Shown: positions 27,714 to 36,796, numbered from the stretch's first letter. The stretch: DNA of 64,000 bases from Micromonospora coriariae (GCF_900091455.1 NZ_LT607412.1:4402001-4466000); one strand, 5' to 3'. The notes: a model not told the origin generated them from the sequence alone. A program made the numbers and translations.

Positions 27714-28382
27714 TCAGCTGGGAGCCGATCGGGGCGGGGCGTAGCGGGGCACGTACTCCTGGCCGGTGAGCCGCTGGATGGCCGCCATCACCTCGTCGGT
27801 GACCGTCCGGATGTCGCGTGGCCCGTTGATCCGGCCCGCGACCGGGATCGGCGGGCCGAATCGCAGGCTGACCGGGTGCCGGCGCGGCAGCCGCGCGTCG
27901 ACGGGCAGCACCTCGGCGGTGCCGAGCACGCCTACCGGGATGATCGGCACCTCGGCGTCGCGGGCCAGCCGGGTCATGCCGACGCGGCCCCGGTAGAGCC
28001 GCCCGTCCGGGGAGCGGGTGCCCTCCGGGTAGACGGCGACCAGACCGCCGGCGCGGAGCACCGGCACGGCGGCGTCGAGGGCGCTGAGGGCGGCCCGGCC
28101 GCCGGCGCGCTCGACGCGGATCGCTCCCATGCCGGCGACGATCCGCCGGTTGAGCCAGCCGCCCGGACCGCGGCCGCTGAAGTACTCGGACTTGGCCCAG
28201 AAGGTGACGTGCCGGGGCGTCACGCTGACGAGGAAGAGCTCGTCGGCGACGGAGAGGTGGTTGCCGGCGAGGATCGCGCCGCCGCGCCGGGGCAGGTGTT
28301 CGAGCCCTTCCACGCGTGGCCGCCAGCCCAGCCGCAGCGCGGTGCCGACGGTCAGCTTGGTGAGGTCGTACAGCAGGGGCAC
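27714..28382 (-). CDS. 1-acyl-glycerol-3-phosphate acyltransferase (PlsC-like)
   Basis: A 222-residue acyltransferase of the PlsC family, likely transferring an acyl group to lysophosphatidate or another lysolipid at the membrane. It has the HX4D catalytic motif NHLSVAD (about 41-47), the GMGAIRVER region, and the phosphate-binding motif PEGTRSPDG (about 119-127). The GTG at 28382 has GGAGG about five bases before it. It is 27 bases downstream of the TetR gene and probably co-transcribed and controlled by it. It resembles the second copy at 44560-45258, sharing PEGTRSPDGRLYRG. Confidence 0.88.
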   Translation of the reverse strand: MPLLYDLTKLTVGTALRLGWRPRVEGLEHLPRRGGAILAGNHLSVADELFLVSVTPRHVTFWAKSEYFSGRGPGGWLNRRIVAGMGAIRVERAGGRAALSALDAAVPVLRAGGLVAVYPEGTRSPDGRLYRGRVGMTRLARDAEVPIIPVGVLGTAEVLPVDARLPRRHPVSLRFGPPIPVAGRINGPRDIRTVTDEVMAAIQRLTGQEYVPRYAPPRSAPS

Positions 28383-28409
28383 GTGTCCTCCGGGTGCGGA
28401 ATGGATGGT

Positions 28410-28991
28410 TCAGTCGGGGGCCGGGCCGAGGTGGGCGTCCAGTGCGGCGTGCAGCAGGGCGTCGTCGTCGGTGGCGCCGGTGGCCAGCGGCAGGCTGCCC
28501 CAGGCCCAGAGCTGGGCGATGCCGTGCAGGTTGGCCCAGAGCGCGCCGGCCAGCACCGGGGCCGGCGCGTCGGTCGGCCGGCGCACCTGAGCCACCAGGT
28601 CGGCCAGGACGGCGAACAGCGGCAGGCTCGTCTCGCGCAGCTGGAGCCGGCCGCTGGCCAGCAGGTCGTGCCGGAACATCAGCTCGAACATCCCGCGGTG
28701 CGCCGCCGCGAAGTCCAGGTACATCCGGCCGAGCGCGGTCAGCCGGGCGCGCGGGTCGGGACCGGCGGAGCGCATCGTCCGCTCGACGCGGGCGGCGAGG
28801 TCGGCGAAGCCCTCCCGGGCGATGGCGGAAAGCAGGTCGACGTGGGTGGGGAAGTAGCGGCGCGGCGCGCCGTGCGAGACCCCGGCCCGGCGGGCGATCT
28901 CCCGCAGTGACACCGCCGACTGGCCCTCGCGCACCACCAGGTCCACCCCGGCGGCCACCAGTCGGGCCCGGACACTCCCCTCCGCACTCAT
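28410..28991 (-). CDS. TetR-family repressor
   Basis: A 193-residue regulator: N-terminal helix-turn-helix (LREIARRAGVSHGAPRRYF, about 29-47) and a C-terminal ligand domain of the WHG/TetR_C_33 type, with a hydrophobic LWANLHGIAQLWAWG segment. Start chosen at ATG 28991, since it would lie at the transcription start of a leaderless promoter; ATG 28997 is six bases upstream. Two operator-like palindromes overlap the start and the upstream 30 bases, which points to autoregulation. The next gene encodes a PlsC-like enzyme, so the ligand may be an acyl compound; that is inference. Confidence 0.88.
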   Translation of the reverse strand: MSAEGSVRARLVAAGVDLVVREGQSAVSLREIARRAGVSHGAPRRYFPTHVDLLSAIAREGFADLAARVERTMRSAGPDPRARLTALGRMYLDFAAAHRGMFELMFRHDLLASGRLQLRETSLPLFAVLADLVAQVRRPTDAPAPVLAGALWANLHGIAQLWAWGSLPLATGATDDDALLHAALDAHLGPAPD

Positions 28992-29028
28992 AGACATTGT
29001 CTACCAGGGCCACGTAGACGGTGTCTAC
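28991..29028 (-). promoter_or_regulatory. Paired TetR operators overlapping a leaderless promoter
   Basis: Two palindromes share the form TAGAC-N3-GTCTA: 28991-29003, and 29015-29027 within a longer GTAGACGGTGTCTAC. Centres are 24 bases apart. On the minus strand, TAGACA at 29027-29022 and TAGACA at 29003-28998 are separated by 18 bases, like -35 and -10 boxes. The ATG at 28991 begins seven bases after the -10. Binding of the repressor would cover both promoter boxes. Confidence 0.6.
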
Positions 29029-29165
29029 CCCTTGCTCCGGGTGCCGGCTCCGGCGGGCCCGCCTTTCGAGGGTGATACCTCAGAGTCATAAAGATGCCTG
29101 TGCGGTATCGCGGTCGGCGCCGACCCCGCGACCACGGGGACGCGCCCGACCAGCGCCGGGGTGGG

Positions 29166-30911
29166 TCAGCGGATGCGGGCCAGGATCCGGTCGGCGGGGG
29201 CCGGCCGGCCGAAGTGCCAGCCCTGGGCGGCGTCGCAGCCGATCGCCCGCAGCCGCTCGGCCTGCCCGGCGGTCTCCACCCCCTCGGCGGTCACCGTCAG
29301 GTCCAGTGCGTGCGCCAGCGAGACCAGCGAGGCGAGGATCCGCTCATCCGTGCGCCCCACCGAGGGGGACCGCAGCCCCGCCACGAACTCCCCGGCGACC
29401 TTCAGCTCCGTCACCGGCAGGTCCCGCAGGTAAGCCAGATTGCTGTAGCCGGTGCCGAAGTCGTCGATGGCGATCCGCACGCCGAGGTCGGCCAGCACCC
29501 GCAGGGCGCGCACCGGCTCCTTCGCCGTGCTCATCATCGTGCTCTCGGTGATCTCCAACTGCAGCCGCTCCGGCGGCAGTCCGGTCTGCCGCAGCAGGCC
29601 GCGTACCTCCTGCACCAGCCCGGGCCGGTGCACCTGCCGGACCGCCAGGTTGACGCTCACGAACGGTGCGGCCGTCCCGCCGGCCGACCAGGCCTCCGCC
29701 TCCCGGCACGCCTCGGCCAGCACCCATCCACCCAGCTGCACGATGAGCCCGGTCTCCTCGGCCAGCCCGATGAAGCTGTCCGGCCGCAGCACACCCAGCT
29801 CCGGGTGGCGCCAGCGGACCAGCGCCTCCACGCCGACCAGCCGGCCGTCGCGGAGCGAGGTCAGCGGCTGGTAGTCGAGGTAGAACTCGCCTCGCTCCAG
29901 GGCGGCCGGGATGGCCGCGGAGAGCGCGTACCGGGCCAGCTCGCGTCGGTTGCGCTCGGCGTCGTACAGCGCCCAGCGCGCCCCGCCGGCCGACTTCGCC
30001 CAGTGCAGGGTGCTGTCGGCGGCCCGCATGAGGTCACTGGGGTTGGCGCCGGCCACCTGGCGCTCGACGATGCCGATGCTCGCGGAGACCTGGAGCTCGT
30101 GCCCGTCCACCAGCGCCGGTGTCCGGACGGCGGCCAGTGCGGCCTCGGCCATCGCCACCATGTCCTCGGTGCCGCCGCTGCGTTCCACCAGGATGACGAA
30201 CTCGTCCCCACCGAGTCGGGCCACCAGGTGCTCGCCCACGGTCTGGCACAGCCGCTCGGCCACCGTGGTCAACAGCCGGTCGCCGACCTGGTGCCCCAGC
30301 GTGTCGTTCACGACCTTGAACCGGTCCAGGTCGATGAAGCACACGCCGACCCGCTGCGCGCCCCGGCCCGGCTCGTTGAGCGCGGCGGTGAGCCGCTCGG
30401 TGAACAGCGTCCGGTTGGGCAGGCCGGTGAGCGGGTCGTGGGTGGCCTGGTGCCGGAACCGCGCCTCGCTGGCCCGCAGCGCCCGCTCGGCCTGCGTGCG
30501 GGCCATCATGGCGGCCCGGCGGATCGACTCCTGCTCGTCGAGCGTCCGGTCCCGCAGCGCGCGGGCGTAGCCGGTGGCCACGGCGGCCAGCAGCCGCGCC
30601 ATCCGGTCCTCGACGTCTTCGGCCACCAGCCCCAGGTCGCGGATCAGCCGGAGCTGGATGACCTCGACGGTACGGCCCAGCCCCTCGGCGGAGGCGATGT
30701 GCGCGGCGACCAGTTCGGCGCCCACCCGATAACCGGCGCGGACGTCGAACGGCTCGGCGGTCAGCGCGCCGGCCAACTGCCCGGTGAGCCGGTGCAGCAG
30801 AGTCTCGAGCTGGGCCTGCGTCATCGGCAGATAGCTGGTGCCGGAGACGGCCTTGGCCCAGGCCTTGGCGAACGTACCCGGGCAGGAGGTCGCCCCGGGC
30901 GACTCAGCCAC
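29166..30911 (-). CDS. GGDEF-EAL cyclic-di-GMP turnover protein
   Basis: A 581-residue cytoplasmic protein without membrane segments. An N-terminal helical region of about 150 residues is followed by a GGDEF domain with canonical LGGDEF and the DLDRFKVVND metal segment. An EAL domain comes next (GVEALVRWRHP, SVNLAV, ITEST, DDFGTGYSNL, AEGVET). Both domains keep most catalytic residues, so synthase and phosphodiesterase activity are possible. The usual LKID motif reads LKVA, which keeps the lysine but not the aspartate. The GTG at 30911 overlaps the methyltransferase stop by eight bases, so translation is coupled. Confidence 0.9.
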   Translation of the reverse strand: MAESPGATSCPGTFAKAWAKAVSGTSYLPMTQAQLETLLHRLTGQLAGALTAEPFDVRAGYRVGAELVAAHIASAEGLGRTVEVIQLRLIRDLGLVAEDVEDRMARLLAAVATGYARALRDRTLDEQESIRRAAMMARTQAERALRASEARFRHQATHDPLTGLPNRTLFTERLTAALNEPGRGAQRVGVCFIDLDRFKVVNDTLGHQVGDRLLTTVAERLCQTVGEHLVARLGGDEFVILVERSGGTEDMVAMAEAALAAVRTPALVDGHELQVSASIGIVERQVAGANPSDLMRAADSTLHWAKSAGGARWALYDAERNRRELARYALSAAIPAALERGEFYLDYQPLTSLRDGRLVGVEALVRWRHPELGVLRPDSFIGLAEETGLIVQLGGWVLAEACREAEAWSAGGTAAPFVSVNLAVRQVHRPGLVQEVRGLLRQTGLPPERLQLEITESTMMSTAKEPVRALRVLADLGVRIAIDDFGTGYSNLAYLRDLPVTELKVAGEFVAGLRSPSVGRTDERILASLVSLAHALDLTVTAEGVETAGQAERLRAIGCDAAQGWHFGRPAPADRILARIR

Positions 30912-31713
30912 CGAGGCGCCCGACGCCGCCCATGAAGACCGCGCGCTCGGCGTCCTCCGCGCTCTCCGGGGTGTCCGGCCGCCACTGCGGCACCCAGACC
31001 ACGCCCGGGTCGAGAAGCTCGAACCCGTCGAAGAGCGCGGTCAGCTCGGCCCGGCTGCGGACCCAGAGTGGGCTGTCGGTACGCCGGTAGACCCGCTCCG
31101 CCTCGGCCCGCTCGTCCTGGCTGCGCCCGTCGTCGCTGGCCTGCGACAGCACCAGGTAGCTGCCCGGGGCCAGCGCGTCGCGCAGGGTCCGCAGCAGCTC
31201 TGCCGGACGGTCCTCGTCGGACACGAAGTGCAGCACGGCCACGATCATCACGGCCACCGGCTGGTCCAGGTCGAGCAGTTTGCGGATGTCCGGGTGGGTC
31301 AGGATCTTCTCCGGGCGTCGCAGGTCCTCCTGCACCACCACCGCGCGGTCGTTGCCGGCCAGGATCTCGCGGCTGTGCGCCACGGCCACCGGGTCGACGT
31401 CGACGTAGACCACCCGTGACTCCGGGTCGAGCCGCTGGGCGATCTCGTGCACGTTGCCGACCGTGGGAATGCCCGAGCCGATGTCCAGGAACTGCCGGAT
31501 CCCGGACTCGGCGAGGTGGTGCACCGCCCGACGCAGGAACGCCCGGTTGGCCTGGGCCATCAGCGGCGCCTCCGGCACCGCGGCCACCATCGCCTGCGCC
31601 GCGGCCCGGTCGGCAGCGAAGTTGTGCGAGCCGCCGAGGTAGTAGTCGTACATCCGCGCGACGCTCGGGCGCTCGATGTCGATGGTGTCGGGTGCCCAGT
31701 CCGGCCGCTGCAT
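30904..31713 (-). CDS. SAM-dependent methyltransferase, DUF574 family
   Basis: A 269-residue protein with the actinobacterial DUF574 (Methyltransf_19) pattern: PSVARMYDYYLGGSHNFAAD near the N terminus, the SAM-binding FLDIGSGIPT (about 71-80), and VVYVDVDPVAVAHS. This family is expanded in Streptomyces and Micromonospora; substrates are mostly unknown. The ATG at 31713 follows GAGGGG by nine bases. It overlaps the GGDEF-EAL gene downstream, an unusual pairing. Confidence 0.85.
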   Translation of the reverse strand: MQRPDWAPDTIDIERPSVARMYDYYLGGSHNFAADRAAAQAMVAAVPEAPLMAQANRAFLRRAVHHLAESGIRQFLDIGSGIPTVGNVHEIAQRLDPESRVVYVDVDPVAVAHSREILAGNDRAVVVQEDLRRPEKILTHPDIRKLLDLDQPVAVMIVAVLHFVSDEDRPAELLRTLRDALAPGSYLVLSQASDDGRSQDERAEAERVYRRTDSPLWVRSRAELTALFDGFELLDPGVVWVPQWRPDTPESAEDAERAVFMGGVGRLGG

Positions 31714-31829
31714 GCGCTCACCCCTCGAGTCCGCGACGCGGGCGTCGTCGCCCGCGCGGGTATTGTGCCCCTCACGTTCCCGCCAGACCATAGCGTGCCG
31801 CCAGGTTCCCGCCGACGTCGGTCGATACG

Positions 31830-31867
31830 CGAAGGTCCACGCCGGCCGGAGCCGGCGCGGACCTTCG
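31830..31867 (-). terminator. Terminator downstream of the response regulator gene
   Basis: A 16-bp stem with one mismatch (CGAAGGTCCACGCCGG facing CCGGCGCGGACCTTCG) around a 6-base loop, 34 bases past the response regulator stop. Confidence 0.65.
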
Positions 31868-31900
31868 GTCGCGGTGTCCCGCTCGACGAGCGGGGTCAGA

Positions 31901-32569
31901 TCAGAACTTCGGGGCGTCCGGCGCCTCGAGCAGGCCGAGCCGGAGCGCCGTCATCAGCGCCTGCGCCCGGTTGGCCGCACCGAGCTTCTCGTACAGCTTG
32001 GAGATGTGCGTCTTGGCCGTGGACTCGCTGACGAACAACTGCTTGGCGATGCCTGCCACGCTCATCCCGTCGGCGAGCAGCCGCAGAACCTGCCCCTCGC
32101 GCGGGGAGAGCTGCGGACCGGACGGGGCGAGCCGGCGCTTCATCGCCTCGGCCAGGTCGGCCGCTGTGAACGCGCTCGGGGAGGAGGCGGCGTGCCGCGC
32201 GGCGGCCACCACCTCGTCGGCGGGGGCGGTCTTCGGCACGAAGGCGCTCGCGCCGGCCTCCAGGGCCCCGAAGAGCTGGTCGTCGCCGGCGTACATGGTC
32301 AGCACCACGATGCCCATCGAGGCGCTGGACTTGCGCAGCGCACGGGTGGCCTCGAGGCCGCTGCCGTCGGGCAGCCGGAGATCCATGATCACCACGTCCG
32401 GCTGAAGCGCACCGGCCTGGCGTACCCCCTCTGCCGCCGTGGCGGCCTCACCGACGACCTCGAACTGACGGTCGCGCTCAAAGGCGTGCCGCAGGCCCTT
32501 GCGAATCAGGTCGTGGTCGTCAACAAGGAGGACCTTGGTGCGGGTGGCCGGTGTCGGACTGGTGGTCAT
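31901..32569 (-). CDS. NarL/FixJ-type response regulator
   Basis: A 222-residue regulator. The receiver domain has LLVDDHDL (acidic pair), the phospho-acceptor Asp in VIMDLRLPDGS near residue 64, Thr in VLTMYAG and Lys in VPKTAP. The LuxR helix-turn-helix is at about 155-215 (LSPREGQVLRLLADG...STAKTHISKLYEKLG). The ATG at 32569 lies seven bases past the stop of the histidine kinase gene, so they form a cognate pair. Targets are unknown. Confidence 0.92.
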   Translation of the reverse strand: MTTSPTPATRTKVLLVDDHDLIRKGLRHAFERDRQFEVVGEAATAAEGVRQAGALQPDVVIMDLRLPDGSGLEATRALRKSSASMGIVVLTMYAGDDQLFGALEAGASAFVPKTAPADEVVAAARHAASSPSAFTAADLAEAMKRRLAPSGPQLSPREGQVLRLLADGMSVAGIAKQLFVSESTAKTHISKLYEKLGAANRAQALMTALRLGLLEAPDAPKF

Positions 32570-32576
32570 CCTCGGG

Positions 32577-34268
32577 TTACTCCCCTTCTGCTGCTGCGCT
32601 ACCGCGCAGGTTATCGCGCCGGGGCGAGGTGCCGAGAACCACCGCCACGGTTGTGCCGCTCGGTTGCCGGGGCCTGATCTCCAACCGGCCCCGGATACGT
32701 TCCGCCCTCTCGGCCATGATCGCAAGACCGTACCGCCCGTCGGGCCGCTGGTCAGCCATCCCCTGACCGTCATCCGACACTTCAATCTGCGCGTACGGGG
32801 GGTCGACCTCACAGGTGACCCAGAGATTGGAGGCGCCGGCGTGCTTGCGCGCGTTGGTGACCGCCTCCTGCGCGATGCGCAGCAACTCGGCCTCGGTGGC
32901 CGCCGGCAGCCGCGCGGTGGACTCGTCCAGCGACAGGTGCACCCGCAGCCCGCCGGAGGCGCCCACGGTGCGCGCGTACTCGGCGATCGCCGCGGCCAGC
33001 CCGCCCTGCCGGTCCACCTCGCTGCGCAGCTCGAACAGGCTCAGCCGCAGCTCGGTGATCACCCGGGTCACCTCGCCGCGCAGCGTACGCAGCGCCTCGG
33101 CGGTCTCCTCGGCGTCGTCGAAGACGGTGGCCAGGGCGTTGTCGATGCCGTAGCCGACCATCACCAGTTCCTGCGCCACCCCGTCGTGGATCTCCCGCGC
33201 CAGCCGCTGCCGCTCCTCGTTGGTGGCCAGCGAGCGGACCTCGTCGAAGAGCAGCGCCGCCTCCAGCCGCAGCGCGGCCGGCTGGGTCAGAGCGGTCACC
33301 CGGGACACCACCGGTGCCGGGTACGCGTGGGCGGCGTCCGCCTCCAGCACCACCAGCCCCACAGTGCGCACCCCGGCGACCAGCGGAACGATCAACGCGG
33401 AGACGTCGCCGCCGCGGTGCGAGCGGGACTGCGACCGCGCGGCGGTCTGCGGCTGCTGACTGGCCCAGGCGTCGGCGATCGCCGAGTCCGCGTCCAGCGT
33501 CGTCTCCCAGTCCACCCGGTCCACCCCGGCCTGGGCGAGCACCACGAGCCGGCCGCCGCCGCTGGCCGACAGCACCGCGCCCCGGTCCGCCCGGGCCACC
33601 GTGCGCAGCTCCTCCAGCAGGTGCTCGGAGATGCCTCCCGGGTCCAGGGTCGCCCCGGGCAGCTGCCGGGCCACCGTGCGCAGCTGGGTCAGCAGCCGGG
33701 TCGCCTCGGCGTACGGCTGGGGCTTGCCCTCACCGCGTACCGCCATCACCCGGTGCAGCGTGCCGGCGGCGTAGAGCCCCAGCGCGGCGAGGAGCAGCCA
33801 CTGCGCACAGACCGCGAGGTAGCCGAGCTGGCCGAGCTGGCGCTCCCCGTCGACCTCGGTGAGCGCCCCGGTGATCAGCAGGGTCGCTGCGGTGACCGCG
33901 AGCAGCGCGGCGCCCTCGGAGAAGCGGCGGCGCAGCGCGGTGACGGTCACCGGCACCGCCAGGTACGGCAGCACCGCCGAGGCGCCGAGCCCGTCGACAG
34001 TGCCGCCGATCGACGCGACTGCGGCCACCTGACTCGCGGCCAGCCCCAGCACCACCACCTCGGCCACCCGGCTCAGCGGCCCGATCAGCCGGTGCTGAGG
34101 GGCCAGCAGCGAGGGCAGCCCGGCGACCGCCAGCAGCGCGATCCACCACAGCTGGCTGACGTCGCGGGTGGCGAACAGGGTCAGGACGGCGACCAGCGAC
34201 AGCATCACCAGGCGGGCGGCCGCGGCGAGGGGATGCGGATGTGGTGCGGCGGGTGTCGATGCGGGCAC
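32577..34268 (-). CDS. Membrane-bound sensor histidine kinase (HisKA_3)
   Basis: A 563-residue kinase with a membrane part of about six helices in the first 185 residues, then a GAF-like domain (about 215-360), the dimerisation/phosphorylation helix LAREIHDGVAQELV, and an HATPase_c domain (EAVTNARKHAGA, SDDGQGM). It therefore belongs to the NarQ/DegS class that pairs with NarL-type regulators. The GTG at 34268 is 14 bases after the acyl-CoA ligase stop. The three-gene order ligase-kinase-regulator suggests that the sensor may respond to lipid or membrane state; this is inference. Confidence 0.9.
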   Translation of the reverse strand: MPASTPAAPHPHPLAAAARLVMLSLVAVLTLFATRDVSQLWWIALLAVAGLPSLLAPQHRLIGPLSRVAEVVVLGLAASQVAAVASIGGTVDGLGASAVLPYLAVPVTVTALRRRFSEGAALLAVTAATLLITGALTEVDGERQLGQLGYLAVCAQWLLLAALGLYAAGTLHRVMAVRGEGKPQPYAEATRLLTQLRTVARQLPGATLDPGGISEHLLEELRTVARADRGAVLSASGGGRLVVLAQAGVDRVDWETTLDADSAIADAWASQQPQTAARSQSRSHRGGDVSALIVPLVAGVRTVGLVVLEADAAHAYPAPVVSRVTALTQPAALRLEAALLFDEVRSLATNEERQRLAREIHDGVAQELVMVGYGIDNALATVFDDAEETAEALRTLRGEVTRVITELRLSLFELRSEVDRQGGLAAAIAEYARTVGASGGLRVHLSLDESTARLPAATEAELLRIAQEAVTNARKHAGASNLWVTCEVDPPYAQIEVSDDGQGMADQRPDGRYGLAIMAERAERIRGRLEIRPRQPSGTTVAVVLGTSPRRDNLRGSAAAEGE

Positions 34269-34282
34269 GTGACGGATGGTAG

Positions 34283-36097
34283 TCAGCCCCGGTAGATATC
34301 GGCGATCTCCGCCGCGTACGTCTTGTGGACGACCTGCCGCTTGACCTTGAGCGACGGGGTCAGCTCGCCGGTGGCCTCGGTGAAGTCGCGGGGCAGGACC
34401 CGGAACACCTTGATCGCCTCGGCCTTGGAGACGGCCTGGTTCGCGCTCTCGATCGCGGACTGGATCTCCGCCCGCAGGCCCTCGTGCTCGCGCAGGTCCT
34501 CGACCCGGCTGTCGGCGGGCAGCCCGGCCGACTCCAGCCAGGCGGGCAACGCCTCCTCGTCGATGGTGACCAGCGCCGCGATGAACGGCTGCCGGTCGCC
34601 GACCACGACGCACTGGCTGATCAGGGGATGGGCCCGGACCTGGTCCTCCAGCACCGCCGGGGCGACGTTCTTGCCGCCGGCGGTCACGATCAGCTCCTTC
34701 TTCCGGCCGGTGATGCTGAGGTAGCCGTCGTTGTCGAGCTGGCCCAGGTCGCCGGTGCGGAACCAGCCGTCGGCGCTGAGCGCCTCGGCGGTCGCCGTCT
34801 CGTTGTGCCAGTAGCCCTGGAAGATCAGATCGCCGGAGATCAGGATTTCACCGTCGTCGTCGATCCGGATGGTCACGCCGGGCAGCGGGCGGCCGACGGT
34901 GCCGATCCGGGTGCCGGTGGGCAGGTTCGCCGCCGCGGCGGGCGAGGTCTCGGTCAGCCCGTAGCCCTCGAGGACCGTCACGCCGATGCCCCGGAAGAAG
35001 TGACCGAGTCGGGCGCCGAGCGGCGCGCCGCCGGAGATGGCGTCCCGGCACCGGCCGCCGAGCGCGGCGCGCAGCTTGCCGTAGACCAGCCGGTCGAAGA
35101 CCGCGTGCTGGGCACGCAGGGCGATGCCCGGCCCGCGGGAGGTCTCCAGCGCCTCGCTGTACGCGATGGCGACCTGCTCGGCGCGGGCGAAGATGCCGCC
35201 CTTGCCGTCGGCCTCGGCCTTCTGCTTGGCCGCGTTGTAGACCTTCTCGAACACCCGGGGGACGGAGAGCACGAAGGTCGGCCGGAACTCCTGCAGCTCG
35301 GCGACCAGGTTCTTGGTGTCGGCGCAGTGCGCCATGGTGGCCCGGGCATGCACCACGCCGATCTGGATCAGCCGGGCGAAGGCGTGTGCCAGCGGCAGGA
35401 AGAGCAGGGTGGCCGCGCCGGCGTGGAACAGGTTCGGCAGCACCGGCACCGCGTTGGCGATGTCGGCGTACATGTTGCGGTGGGTGAGCACGCAGCCCTT
35501 GGGCCGGCCGGTGGTGCCGCTGGTGTAGATGATCGTGGCGAGGTCGTCGGCGCGGACCGCCTTGCGGCGCTGTTCCACCTCGGCCGGCTCGACCGCGGCG
35601 CCGCTCGTGACCAGCTCGTCGACCCCGCCCCGGTCGAACTGCCAGACGTGCGCCAGCTCGGGCAGCCGGTCCCGGACGCCGGCGACCAGGCTGGCGTGCG
35701 CGTCGGTCTCCACCACGACGGCGACCGCGCCGGAGTCGGCGAGGATCCAGGCGGCCTGCTCGGAACTGGAGGTCTCGTAGATCGGCACGGTGACCGCGCC
35801 GGCCGTCCAGATGGCGTAGTCCAGCAGCGTCCACTCGTAGCGGGTGCGGCTCATCAGTGCGACCCGGGCGCCCGGCTCGATGCCGGCGGCGATCAGCCCG
35901 GCGGCCACCGCCACCACCTCGTCCCGGAACTGCCGGCAGGTCACCTCCGCCCAGGCGGTGCCCGTGCCGTCGGCGGCCGGGGTGCGGCGGGCGAACTGCA
36001 CGGCGTCCGGCGCGGCCTCGGCGTTGTCCCAGACCGGATCGGTGAGGTTGGCCGCGTCGCCAACGGTGACGATCGGCGGAACGGAGAACTCGCGCAC
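34283..36097 (-). CDS. Long-chain fatty acid-CoA ligase, AMP-forming
   Basis: Activates fatty acids to acyl-CoA through an acyl-adenylate. The 604-residue product has the P-loop-like AMP motif YTSGTTGRPKGCVLTHRN (about 184-201), the GYGLTETSPAAA motif, GWFRTGDLG with the AMP-ribose Asp, the GRKKELIVTAGGKNVAP hinge, and the C-terminal catalytic Lys in PSLKVKRQVV. Length and motifs are of the FadD15/ACSL type. The GTG at 36097 has GAAGGAG five bases upstream. It leads an operon with the histidine kinase and response regulator, with a 14-base gap. Confidence 0.9.
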   Translation of the reverse strand: MREFSVPPIVTVGDAANLTDPVWDNAEAAPDAVQFARRTPAADGTGTAWAEVTCRQFRDEVVAVAAGLIAAGIEPGARVALMSRTRYEWTLLDYAIWTAGAVTVPIYETSSSEQAAWILADSGAVAVVVETDAHASLVAGVRDRLPELAHVWQFDRGGVDELVTSGAAVEPAEVEQRRKAVRADDLATIIYTSGTTGRPKGCVLTHRNMYADIANAVPVLPNLFHAGAATLLFLPLAHAFARLIQIGVVHARATMAHCADTKNLVAELQEFRPTFVLSVPRVFEKVYNAAKQKAEADGKGGIFARAEQVAIAYSEALETSRGPGIALRAQHAVFDRLVYGKLRAALGGRCRDAISGGAPLGARLGHFFRGIGVTVLEGYGLTETSPAAAANLPTGTRIGTVGRPLPGVTIRIDDDGEILISGDLIFQGYWHNETATAEALSADGWFRTGDLGQLDNDGYLSITGRKKELIVTAGGKNVAPAVLEDQVRAHPLISQCVVVGDRQPFIAALVTIDEEALPAWLESAGLPADSRVEDLREHEGLRAEIQSAIESANQAVSKAEAIKVFRVLPRDFTEATGELTPSLKVKRQVVHKTYAAEIADIYRG

Positions 36098-36340
36098 CTG
36101 CACTCCTTCGTGCTCGCACTGACCGGGCCGGCCGCCACCGCGGGCGTCGGCTCTGTCGAAACCTACCCGGCGGTTGGGTCGGGTGGGACAACCAGGAGGG
36201 TCGGTCGGGCATCGTGGCGGTCGGCCTACGGCGTGCGGTGGGTGCTGACCCACGGCGCCGGGTGGGGGCGCGGACCTCGCCGCCGGGCGCGGTGGGGGCG
36301 GCGCGGCACGCGGGCGCTGTCCGCCGGGTAGCCTCCCCCC

Positions 36341-36796
36341 ATGGCGGACTCCTCCACCCAGTCGATCATCATCGGCGCGTCACCGGATCGGGTGACGGCG
36401 GTCATCTGCGACTTCGCGCGCTACCCGGAGTGGACCGAGGCGGTGCGCCGCGCCGAGGTCATCGAGGAGTACGAGGACGGCTACGCCAGTCAGGTGCGCT
36501 TCACCATCGACGCCGCGGTGATGGCCGACGAGTACGTGCTCGCCTACGAGTACGCCGAGGACCTGTCCCGGATCGAGTGGCACCTGGTCGCGCCGTCGAA
36601 GATGCAGAAGAGCCAGCGCGGTTCGTACGACCTGGTGGGCAACCCGGACGGCGGCACCACGGTGACCTACACCCTGGAGGTCGAACTCTCCGTGGGAATG
36701 CTCGGCATGTTCCGGCGCAAGGCCGAGAAGATGATCATGGATACCGCGTTGAAGCAGCTCAAGCACCGGGTAGAAGCATCCGGTGCGGCGCAGTGA
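36341..36796 (+). CDS. SRPBCC-family (START/cyclase-like) protein
   Basis: A 151-residue protein of the polyketide cyclase/dehydrase-like SRPBCC superfamily, with the typical start SIIIGASPDRVTAVICDFARYPEW. The fold makes a hydrophobic pocket for lipids or ring compounds. The catalytic role is unknown. A similar gene precedes the glucokinase gene cluster in Streptomyces coelicolor (around SCO2125-2127), from memory, which argues for a conserved neighbourhood, not for polyketide synthesis. Confidence 0.8.
   Translation: MADSSTQSIIIGASPDRVTAVICDFARYPEWTEAVRRAEVIEEYEDGYASQVRFTIDAAVMADEYVLAYEYAEDLSRIEWHLVAPSKMQKSQRGSYDLVGNPDGGTTVTYTLEVELSVGMLGMFRRKAEKMIMDTALKQLKHRVEASGAAQ

Noticed and set aside
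26503..29013. 836-codon minus-strand frame
   Set aside because: It runs antisense to pimB and out of frame through the PlsC and TetR genes, and has no domain.
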